Origin: Trichuris trichiura
Taxonomy: Eukaryota; Nematoda; Enoplea; Trichinellida; Trichuridae
DNA length: 64,000 nt
Direction: 5' to 3'
NCBI GenBank assembly: GCA_037903355.1
Contig: JBAJFE010000049.1
Location: 62,001 to 126,000 of the forward strand
The translations under genes were made by a program, and so were the position numbers. This document shows positions 49,233-59,777 of the stretch, one piece after another; position 1 is the stretch's first letter; each line of letters starts with the position of its first letter. The notes under the pieces are model-generated. The model did not search any database. It worked only from the letters and a program-made list of their open reading frames with translations, and was not told where the DNA came from.

Positions 49233-51159
49233 GAATCCGTTCACGTATAACGCGCGTTCATATAACGCGTTTTCGGTCATACTCGATTTTGAAATCGTAG
49301 CACTTTCCGACATAACGCGATTCTGTTTCCGTTCTTACGCGAATTTGCCAGCTGGAAAGCGAGGGCGTGTGGCAAAGTCTCCCCGTGTTATCATCCACCG
49401 AGAGCAAACAAAGGCCGCGCTGTTAGCTTATGCGCGTTCCGCGGTCACGAACAAGCGAAATGTGACAAAAACTTTAAGGATTCTTATCACAAGTAGTGTC
49501 CGACCCAGCAGTGCACCGCGCAATATGCATACTCAAAGAGGCTACTGATCGGGATTCATGTTTGGTGGAATAATTTGCGCTTCCAGGAACATCTGCACAC
49601 ACGATGCTTCCATTTTCAATACTCCCGAAGCTCAGGCATCGCAGAGCTTTTCCAGTGAGTCGTAGTACGCTTACACAGAATCTGGAAAGCATTCACACCG
49701 TCTGATTGCGAGCACAATTCGTAAGTATTTTGTCTGATTCCGCTATCTGAGGATACTCTTTAAGTATCTGAAAATGTCTAAGCTTCCTGATTCGAAGTCA
49801 CCTGGTAGTGGTGGAGAAAGAAAGGCGCTGACTGTTGGAGAGAAGTTTGAGATACTATAACGGTATGAAGTCAATGAGACGACACGTGATATCGTCAAAG
49901 CTACCGGCATGAGAAAAATCAACCTGGCGGACCATTAGGAGCAATGCAGAAAAAATTAAACAGACTTGCGTAAGCGGTACCAGTTCAAGTATTGCGATGT
50001 CAATAAAAACAAGGCCTAAGATACTGGAAGAAATCGAAAAACTACTCAGCATTTGGATCGAAACTCAAACGATGAAAAGAATAGGAACAACGTTTTTCAC
50101 CATAAGACAAAAAGCAGTAGCCATTTACGAAGACCTTAAGAAACAGTCTACAAATCCTACTGAAATTCCTCCATTTACTGCTAGTAGTGGTTGGTTCTGC
50201 CGTTTCAAGAATCGATACAGTTTTTACAATGTTCGTCTCTGTGGCGAAGCAGGAAGCGCGGACGTCGATGGCCCGCAAACATTTCCAACAGAAGTACAGA
50301 ACTTGGTCAAAGAAAAGGTGACCACCGAGGAGCTGCAGAAACTTTCTGTAACGGGGGAAGCAGAAGAAAGAAAAGATGATGAAAATCAGGAAGTTCCTCC
50401 GCCTCCTCCGCGACAAATGACCACTGCTGAGTTTTCAGATGCCCTGAAGACTATTGGACAGCGTTTACAACGGCTCGAAGACAATGATTGTAATGCAAAA
50501 CGCAGCTGGGAAACCACAAGAGGTATCCGAGCTTGTTTGGAGCAATACAAGCAGCTGCTGTACGGAGGACGTACATGTGCGAAACAAAAAGAACTCGAAT
50601 TCTACTTTACTACAATGAAGAAACATTGTGTCGATGAGGAAGCGCTAGCTTCTACATCTAATAGGACCTCAGTTGGCCCGTAACAAAGGATAGTGAGATT
50701 AAAAAAGTGAGTTAAACGGAACTCCATTCCCTCCTGGGTATGAGGTCGTTTATTTTAGTACTTAGAGGGACTCTTTCCACAAGCTAAAGACGCAAGCACG
50801 CCGCTCGTGAAAGCTAGTTTGAACTCTGCTCGCTGTAAAGAGTTCTATCATAAAAGCTCTGCCGTTGACGTATGACCGCCGTAAAAGTGATGTTATTCAG
50901 ACCCCGTGTAAAAGGATCCATACGTGAGCGTGCCTCACGGTAGAATAAGTAGCTCAGGTACATCATAATTCCTGTTTCTACCCAGCTTATTTAAGATATC
51001 TCTGCGTTGTTGTTTACAAGTAAACAATCCTTTTGACGCTTTGAACGAAATCGTGATTTTCCTATAGTTTACATGTCTCCTATAACGCGATTTCATATAA
51101 CGCGACATTTTTAAGGATTCTGAAGTGACCAAACGCTCGCGTTATACGAGAACTGACTG
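49233..51159 (+). mobile_element. Tigger-like transposon, copy 8
   Basis: TA-flanked, left variant GAATCCGTTC as in copy 5, right terminus consensus. Confidence 0.9.
49773..50683 (+). pseudogene. Tigger transposase remnant, copy 8 (longest frame)
   Basis: Open 49997-50683, 228 codons, the only copy in which the CENP-B HTH, GWFCRFKNRYSF, GEAGSADVDG, VTTEELQKL, FSDALKTIGQRLQRLED and the true C-terminus (ELEFYFTTMKKH...TSNRTSVGP) lie in one frame. The first HTH (about 49773-49940) is still separated by the shared frameshift and by a TAA (ACTATAACGG) near 49858. A DNA-binding-only protein is conceivable from this copy, but catalysis is not. Confidence 0.78.
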
Positions 51160-52029
51160 TATCAGTAGTAGGAAGAATATGTCGCTGAAGTCGCAGTCAA
51201 AGTTGACTTGTGCTGTTCTGGTTTTGAACTTCAGTGTATGCAAACATTAATGAACGATCCTCTCTTTCTCCTCTTGTACGTCTCAACGCTTTTAAAGGAA
51301 CGTTTCTTTGGAAAAAGATATGTTCCAGGCTGGCACTCACACCGAGCGCGATGCAAGAACAGTTTAATGTCAGAAGCAGCCCAGCAGAGCAAGCAGCTGA
51401 TCTGAACGGGCAGAAGCAAACAGGGTGAGAGAACAGTGCAGAAAAGAGAAACGCAGTTCTCATCTCCGCGTGTACTATGCAAATTCCTGCTATGCAGTGA
51501 GTAATGACCTGAAAGTAGATCGTTACCTTCCTGTGCAGTGAGGCACTCTTATTGACGTGTGTTCTCTGTCTATTTTCTAGCACATTTCCTTTTGGTTGGC
51601 TAGAATACGTACGCGTTTTAAACCATTTCTTTGGTTTTGTCTCCCATTCTTTCGTTCCTTTCGTACCTTAAGTCAGTGCCAGGCAGGTCGGATTTCATTC
51701 TCGAGTACTACTATCGTCAACATATAACAGCTCTTGAGCTGTCATTGTTCAAGATCGCCTGCGCTAAACGGAACGTAAAGCTCAATACGGAAGCTGTAAA
51801 CGATTCCTATGTGCCCATAATTTTATTTCGTTGTGTTGCTCAACCCAGGTGAAGAAAGATGTACATCGGTCCTTTACCCAACAAATATGCTACTTGCGTC
51901 AACGGGAGCAGCAACTTATCGATCACGTTGAAACAATATCAAACTTGAAGAACCACAACTTGTCCCAACAGGAGTGCCTCCTCCAACAGAAGTTAGTTAA
52001 ACTTGCCAGTAGAACTAATGCAACTCGGT
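51160..52029. repeat. Core module, right part (monomer 8)
   Basis: Ends with AATGCAACTCGGT (52017-52029). No recognised gene. Confidence 0.7.
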
Positions 52030-52395
52030 GTTTGGTTTCTTTTTGTACGGATTTTTCCTGTCCCGTTGAATAGACTTTTATTAATAAACCTTTATTAATA
52101 ACCTCTCCGGAGCTTTCTGGTCATTCGTCACTCGTCATCAGCGGTCAGAAGTTGTAGGTATGGTTTTTGGCAGCGAAAGCCATCTGTCGTTTCTTTGGAT
52201 TTTAAAGCGGGCATTTTTTAAAGTTTTCCGTTGGTAGGTTCTTGCATTTGAGTCTGTCAGCGCAACTCTTTTCCTTGTTCCGTATGTCTTCTAGATTTGT
52301 CTTTTCATATTGCATTCATTTTTCTTCTTCGCTCTTTCTTCTTCTTTGTTTCTTCTTCTTTCCTTTTCTTTTTCTTTTTCTTTTTCTTTTTTATT

Positions 52396-54254
52396 TCATT
52401 TGTTGAGTGTGCAACAATTAGACCGCGTCACAATATTTGGCCAAATCCCACTTGTGTCCACTCCTTGATCGCGGTTATAGGTCGTATTATGTCTAATATA
52501 TAGTGCTTCTTTAAACCTTCTTAACCGTAAATTGTTTTCGTAACATAGAACTTTTGGATGGAGTGGTTGGGTATATTGCGTCTCGTGGTCCACTAGAGCG
52601 GACGCTTGTTTGGCTTTTTCCATTCTAATTTTTGGGTCCGCGATTGGTCTGCCTCGCTGTGTGGTTAGATTGGTACCATTGTTGAATATGGCATTCGCGT
52701 TATTGTAACTTGTGAGCCTTTTTAAGTGTTCCCTAAATCTATGCTCTAGGGTGTTTCCCGTTTCACCAATATAAAATTCAACCGCGCATATTAATCCTGT
52801 CTTTTTGTTTGTGGGGATTTTCGTTTTGTCTGTGCGGAGAATTGCCTTGAGGTTGGGCGAACTCTTGAAAAAGACTCTGAAGCCTAATCTTTTTCCTAAT
52901 TGGATAATCTTTTCACCTAAACTTGCCAAATAAGGAATAACCAGACAAGTGTCGCGCGGAGTGTTTTGCTTTGGAAACTGACGTGTGCGAAGCCTGTGGT
53001 TGAACACTTGGTTAATAAAGGATTTAGGTTACTCGTTTTTGTAGACGATTTTTCTAATGTAGTTAATTTCTGGCTGGAGATATTCGGGACTGCATAAATT
53101 GAATGGTCTGTCTATCATTCCGCAGAGGATACCACACATTACTGAGCGTGGATGATGCGATGAGAAATTAAGGTATTGGTCAGTGTGTGTTGGTTTTCTG
53201 TAAACTCTGGTGTTTAGTCCTTGATTAGTGCGAATAATCAGTGTGTCAAGGAAGGGGAGAGTTCGATTTGATTCTTTCTCCATAGGGAAAACGATTTGAT
53301 TGGGGCAAACGCTATTAAGAAATTCTAGAATCTGTTGTTGCTCTCCATCTTTGATAATTACGAAGATGTCATCTACGTATCTTTTGAATAGTCCTGGGGC
53401 TATTTGCCTGTCTACCGTTTTCAACATTTGTCTTTCAAAACTCTCCATGAATATTTCGGCCAGGATAGGAGATAGTGGGTTTCCCATAGGGACACCGTTA
53501 GATTGTTTGTAGAACTTATTATCAAGGATGAAGTAGTTGCTTTCTTGCATGCAGAAGGATACCAACTTGACAATGTGGAGAGGATTTAACTTGGGTCTGG
53601 TGAACAAATTTGTCTCTGTATTGAGGAGATTGTATAGTGTATCGAGAGTTTTTGAAATCTGAATGCTAGGGAATAAATCTTTCACATCGTAGCTAACTAA
53701 GACTTCGTCTGGTTCTAGATGGTATTCTCGTATTTCGTTGACGAAGGTGTTACTATTTTTGACGAAGGACGGTTGTTTGCCACTTAGTGGTTAGATCACC
53801 TTTTTCAAATATCCGCTGAGCTCTCTTGTGGGGCTGTTAATTGTGGAAACTATTGGTCTTAGTGGGACCTCCAGTTTGTGCAGTATAGGGAGGCCGTAGA
53901 GCTGAGGGGGCCTGCAATTTGATGTGAACCTAAGATGCTTCGCTATCTTGATTTCTGCTTCGTTGGTTTCTGTGCCGTATGTCATGAGAAGGGAACGAAG
54001 ATTCTTCCGTGACAATTCCGTAGGGTCATTGGGCAAAGGTGTATAACTGTCAGTGTTCAAGATAGTTATCTTTTTTCGTTGTAGGTGGTTCTATCGAGTA
54101 GGACAATTCTATTGCCTTTATCTGCTGTAGTTAAAATTCTATCAGGCTGCCTTTTAAGTCGGTTTCCGTCTAAGCAGTTGACCTCATATCGGCTTAAGTT
54201 TGGGGCGGTGTTGAAGCGGTGATCTAGGATTAGCGCAGATATATCCCGCTTCAT
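52396..54254 (-). pseudogene. PLE RT + GIY-YIG protein, copy 8
   Basis: The RT is open 53685-53029 (KDLFPSIQIS, NGVPMGNPLSPILAEIFM, RYVDDIFVI, FLDTLIIRT) and ends at TAA 53031-53029 (YKNE stop, from YKNGYP). The frame continues without shift to 52396. A 15-nt in-frame deletion near 52772 turns ECSCSGIYIGETG into EFYIGETG, removing the CxC and the GIY half of the nuclease motif. N-terminal pieces are open at 54060-53791 and 54254-54066, broken by a TAG near 53793 and small deletions. Confidence 0.8.
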
Positions 54255-54551
54255 CTGCGTGGCTTCCTGTGGATCAACTGAAGATAGGCTTTCTTCAACC
54301 GAGGCAATGATGTCAAGAAGGGGTGGCTGTTTAGGAGTTGGTACAAAGTTCAGTCCTTTTCTCAGGATAGTTTTCTCACTTTGGTCTAGAGGTAAGCAGC
54401 TGAGATATTATTACCTTTGTGTTTAGGTCTGAATTTCTGGCTCCTTGCGGAGGATTTCTGTAGTAGTTTCGAGCAGTCGTCCGGAATCTGACCTAAAGGC
54501 AGATTTCAGATTTTTTTTAACCACTTATTTCTGCGATATGCAAACTGTTTT

Positions 54552-54947
54552 TTGGCGAAATCCACATGCCACATTGGTGAAACGGGAAACACCCTAGAGC
54601 ATACATTTAACGGACACTTAAAAAAGCTCACAAGTTACAATAACGCGAAAGCCGTACACAACAATGGTACCAATCTACGCACACAGCGGGGCAGACCAAC
54701 CGTGGACCCAAAAATTACAATGGAAAAAGCCACACAAGCCTCAGCTGTAGTGGAATACGCGGCGCAAAGTAGCCAACCACTTCATCCTAAAGTTCTATGT
54801 TACGAAAGCAATTTACGGTTAAGAAGGATTAGAGAAGCACTATATATTAGACATAATACGACCTATAACCGCGATCAAGGAGTGGACATAAATGGGATTT
54901 GCACAAATATTGTGACGCGGTATAATTGTTGCACTCTCAACAAATGA
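54552..54947 (+). pseudogene. Inverted GIY-YIG fragment (copy 8 + arm)
   Basis: HIGETGNTLEHTFNGHLKK... open to NCCTLNK. Variants LRTQRGRPTVD and AAQSSQPLHP. Purine tract 54948-55005 follows. Confidence 0.8.
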
Positions 54948-55339
54948 AATAAAAAAGAAAAAGAAAAAGAAAAAGAAAAAGGAAGAAGAAGAAAGAAACA
55001 AGAAGAAAAATGAATGCAATCTGGAAAGACAAATCTAGAAGACATACGGAACAAGGAAAAGAATTGCGCTGACAGACTCAAATGCGAGAACCTACCGACG
55101 AAAAACTTTGAAAAATGCCCGCTTTAAAATCCACAGAAACGACAGATGGCATTCGCTGCCAAAAACCATACCTACAACTTATGACCGCTGATGACGAGTG
55201 ACGAATGACCCGGAAGCTCCGGAGAGTTTATTAAGAAAAGTTTATTAATAAAAGTCTATTCAACGGGACACGAAAAATCCGTACAAGAAGAAACCAAACA
55301 CTGAAGTTATTTGGTCCCGTGCGAAGACACTATATCTTC

Positions 55340-56630
55340 AGTGCAACTCAGTTTAGAAAGTCGACCAAGGGAGAGCATTAGGAAATTTTCGACTTCTATT
55401 GCACTTTAACTTTATACCTTCAGATTTCTCTTGGCTATGTTTTTAAGCCGTTTCTAAGGATGCTCTGCGGAAATTTCTTCAAAAAGTTGCTAAAGCCAGT
55501 GGAAACAGCAACCGTTGCTGTGAGGATTTCCCGGACTAGCTTAACAGCTGTGTTCTTCACGTTCTATAAGCGCCTCTTATTCAGCTCTCCCGCAGAGTTT
55601 ACCTGTTTGATGATGAACCATGCGAATCGCCCAGTGTGTTCTTAAGTATTAACCATGACGCTCTGCGAAAGGCCATTTTTTTGTTCGGTGATATCAAAAT
55701 AGATGAACATTTTAAGGTAAAGTGACAATGCAACTTAAGTGCAGAAGTATATTATTGTCCCATTTAGGCTCCATCCACCCTACCTTACGCGCTTGAAATT
55801 TATTGTGAGGAAGTCTTCCTGCACGGTCTCTTAGGAAAGAACGGACTGCCTTTTTCCGATACTGTATATCGTCTCGGATGTTTATTTTCTTCTGTTAGTT
55901 GTGATTTACTTAGCTGTCCATGCGCCGTCCTTGCCCTTTGTCAGATCCAGACAGTTTACCCTCGCGTAGAAGTCTTACGGCTAACTTAAGCGATGAGGAG
56001 GAGAAACTCACATGGACACTTGCAAGCAGTTCTTGCTCGACGCATTCCGTTCCTTGGTAGCTGAAGCGTAGGAATGATCTGTACAGTTGGCTCGATTATA
56101 TCAAGAATAACGCAGAAATGGAGCCATCCATCGTTTCAAGTCGCTTCATATTCGGAGAGGTACATTTTATTCTTGTAACTCATTAATCAGCTTGTAGCCC
56201 TTCAATGATTTAGGGTGGAAGCAATGTTTTACGTGCTGCAACAGAAACGAAGATCGAAAGTGACCTACGCTCACTTGCTTCGGTAAGAGGACGATTTATG
56301 TACTTCTCTTTGAGCACATAACGTTTCTTTACCGGATCATAAACCTTCGTGAGGCGGAATGTTATTTACAGAGATAGTCTTGTTGGAGCTTTAGTAAAGC
56401 TTCAGCTTTCCGGCGTTTCACCTTCACTCCTCTTCAGCGGCTGAACTATAAAAGTACGGTTGAACATCCGTAAGCTGACTAGCCAAGAGGCGAAAGAAAA
56501 CTAGTCAGCATAAGGAGGTTGTTGGTATAAGGGGGACCGACTGAATAGATTAGTATCTGTACGCCCTTTTCTGCTCCACAGCGGCTATTTTATAGCCAGG
56601 TGCGTACAAATGACCTTGCAGAATCATATA
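55340..56630. repeat. Core module, left part (monomer 9)
   Basis: Left core with TATAAAAG at 56447-56454, about 180 bp before Tigger. The rest has short stop-broken open stretches only. Confidence 0.7.
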
Positions 56631-58552
56631 CAGTCAGTTCACGTATAACGCGCGTTCATATAACGCGTTTTCCGTCATACTCGATTTTGAAATCGTAGCA
56701 CTTTCTCAGATAACGCGATTCTGTTTCCGTTCTTACGCGAATTTGCCAGCTGGAAAGCGTGGCCGTGTGGCAAAGTCTGCCCGTGTTTTCATCCTCCGAG
56801 AGCAGAAAAAGGCCGAGCTGTTAGCTTATGCGCGTTCCGCGGTCACGAACAAGCGAAATGTGACAAAAACTTTTAGGATTCTTATCACAAGTAGTGTCCG
56901 ACCCAGCAGTGCATCCTGCAATATGCATACACAAACGGGCTACCGATCGGTATTCATGTTCGGTGGAATAATTTGCGCTTGCAGGAACATCTGCACAGAC
57001 GATGCTTCCATTTTCAATTCTACCTAAGCGCAGGCATCGCAGAGCTTTTCCAGTGAGTCGTAGTACGCTTGCACAGAATCTGGAAAGCATTCACACCGTC
57101 TCATTGCGAGCACAATTCGTAAGTATTTTGTCTGATTCCGCTATCTGAGCGTAGTCTTTAAGTATCTGAAAATCTCTAAGCTTCCTGATTCGAAGTCACC
57201 TGGTAGTGGTGGAAAAGGAAAGGCGCTGACTGTTGGAGAGAAGTTTGAGATACTAAAACGGTATGAACTCAATGAGACTACACGTGATATCGTTAAAGCT
57301 ACCGGCATAAGAAAAATTAACCTGGCGGACCATTAGGAGCAATGCAGGAAAAATTAAACAGACTTGCGTAAGCGGTACCAGTTCAAGTATTGCGATGTCA
57401 ATAGGAACAAGGCCTAAGATACTGGAAGAAACGGAAAAACTACTCAGCATTTGGATCGAAACTGAAACGACGAAAAGAATAGGAACAACGTTTTCACCAT
57501 AAGACAAAAAGCAGTTGCCATTTACGAAGACCTTAAGAGACAGTGTACAAATCCTGCTGAAATTCCTCCATTTACTGCTAGTAGTGGTTGGTTCTGCCGT
57601 TTCAAGGATCGATACTGTTTTGCAATGTTCGTCTCTGTGGCGAAGCATTAAGCGCGGACGTCGATGCCGCGCAAATATTTCCAACAGAAGTACAAACCTT
57701 GGTCAAAGAAAAGGTGACCACCGAGGAGCTGCAGAAACTTTCTGTAGCAGGGGAAGCAGAAGGAAGAGAAGAGGATGAAAATCAGGAAGTTCCTCCGCCT
57801 CGTCCGCGACAAATGACCACTGCTCAGCTTTCAGATACCCTGAAGACTATTGAACAGCGTTTACAATGGCTCGAAGACAATGATTGTAATCCAGAACGCA
57901 GCGGTAAAACCACAAGAGGTATCCGAGCTTGTTTTGAGCTATACAAGCAGCTGCTGTACGAAAGAAGTACATGTGCGAAAAAAAACTCGAATTCCACTTT
58001 ACTACAATGAAGAAACATTGTGACGATGAGGAAGCGCTACCTTCTACATCTAATAGGACCTCAGTTGGCCCGTAACAAAGGATAGTGAGATTAAAAAAGT
58101 GAGTTCAACGGAACTCCATTCTTTCCTGGGTATGAGGTCGTTTATTTTAGTACTTACAGTGACTCCTTCCATAAGCTAAAGACGCAAGCACGCCGCTCGT
58201 GAAAGCCAGTTTGATCTCTGTCCGCTGTAAAGAGTTCTATCATAAAAGCTCTGCCGTTAACGTATGAACACCGTAAAAGATGATGTGATTCAGACCCCGC
58301 GTAAGAGGATCCATACGTCAGCGTGCCTAACGGTAGAATAAGTAGCTCAGGTACATCATAATTCCTGTTTCTACCCAGCTTATTTATGATATCTCTCCGT
58401 TGTTGTTTACAAGTAAACAATCCTTTTGACGCTTTGAACCAAATCGTGATTTTCTTATACCTTACATGTCTCCTATAACGCGATTTCATATAACGCGACA
58501 TTTTTCAGGATTTTGAAGTGACCAAACGCTCGCGTTATACGAGAACTGACTG
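56631..58552 (+). mobile_element. Tigger-like transposon, copy 9
   Basis: TA then CAGTCAGTTCACGTATAACG at the left; CGTTATACGAGAACTGACTG then TA at the right: the clearest pair of ends in the array. ATAACGCG boxes recur in the first and last 130 bp. Confidence 0.93.
57170..58074 (+). pseudogene. Tigger transposase remnant, copy 9
   Basis: Carries the T-run deletion plus a further 1-nt deletion (TGTTTTGCAATG), leaving 57588-58010 open (GWF-equivalent frame to CAKKNSNSTLLQ). Keeps the longer Pro stretch (PPPRPRQ), unlike copies 4 and 7. DDE absent. Confidence 0.78.
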
Positions 58553-59422
58553 TATTTGTAGTAGGATGAATATGCCGCTGAAGTCTCAGTCAAAGTTGAC
58601 TTGTGCTGTTCTGGTTTTGAACTTCTGTGTATGCAACCATTAATAAAGAATCCTCTCTTTCTCCTCTTGTACGTTTCAACGGTTTTATAGGAACGTTTCT
58701 TTGGAAAAAGATATGTTCCAGGCTGGCACGCAGACCGAGCGCGAAGCAAGAACAGTTTAATGACAGAAGCAGCGCAGCAGAGCAAGCAGCTGATCTGAAC
58801 GGGCAAAAGCAAACAGGGTGAGAGAACAGTGCAGAAAAGAGAAACGCCGTTCTTATCTCCGCGTGTACTATGCAAATTCCTGCTATGCAGTGACTAATGA
58901 CCTGAAAGCAGGTCGTTAACTTCCTGTCCCGTGAGGCACTCTTACTGACGTGTGTTCGGCGGCTATTTTCTAGCACATTTCCTTTTGGTTGGCCAGAATA
59001 CGTACGCGTTTTAAAGCATTTCTTTGGCTTTGTCTCCCATCCTTTCGTTCCTTTCGTACGTTAAGTCAGTGCCAGGAAGGTCGGATTTCATTCTCGAGAA
59101 CAACTATCGTCAACATATAACAGCTCTTGAGCTGTCATTGCCCAAGATCGCCTGCGCTAAACAGAACGTAAAGTTCAATACGGAAGCTGTAAGCGATTCC
59201 TATTTGCCCATAATTTTATTACGTTGTATTGCTCAACCCAGGTGAAGAAAGATGTACATCGGTCCTTTGCCCAACAAGTCTGCTACTTGCGTCAACGGGA
59301 GCCGCAACTTATCGATCAGGTTGAAACAATATCAAACTCGAAGAACCACAACTTGTCCCAACAGGAGTGCCTCCTCCAACAGAAGTTAAGTAAATTTGCG
59401 AGTAGAACTAATGCAACTCGGT
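58553..59422. repeat. Core module, right part (monomer 9)
   Basis: Ends with AATGCAACTCGGT (59410-59422). No recognised gene. Confidence 0.7.
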
Positions 59423-59496
59423 GTTTGGTTTCTCTTTGTTCGGATTTTTCAAGTCCCGTTGAATAGACTTTTATTAATAAACTTTTATTAATAAAC

Positions 59497-59537
59497 TCTC
59501 CGGAGCTTTCGGGTCATTCGTGACCCGTCATCAGCGG
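59497..59537 (-). ncRNA. Hammerhead-ribozyme-like motif in PLE 3'UTR
   Basis: On the - strand: CTGATGA (59534-59528), a perfect stem CGGGTCA/TGACCCG with loop CGAA, and GAAA (59510-59507). These are followed by AGCTC CGGA GAGTT, which can form a short stem III. PLEs are known to carry hammerhead motifs in their terminal repeats. Against it: a C where the stem II closing base should be, and no obvious stem I. Confidence 0.4.
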
Positions 59538-59777
59538 TCATAAGTTGTAGGTATGCTTTTTGGCAGCGAATGCCATCTGTCGTTTCTGTGAATTTTAAAG
59601 CGGGCATTTTTTAAAGTTTTCCGTTGGTAGGTTCTTGCATTTGAGCCTGTCAGCGCAATTCTTTTCCTTGTTCCGTATGTCTTCTAGATTTGTCTTTTCA
59701 CATTGCATTCATTTTTCTTCTTCTTTCCTTCTTCTTCTTCTTCCTTTTTCTTTTTCTTTTTCTGTTTCTTTTTTATT

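Larger units (their letters stand above)
52030..55339 (-). mobile_element. Penelope-like element, copy 8
   Basis: 3,310 bp between AATGCAACTCGGT (52017-52029) and AGTGCAACTCAGT (55340-55352). + arm from about 54571. Confidence 0.92.
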
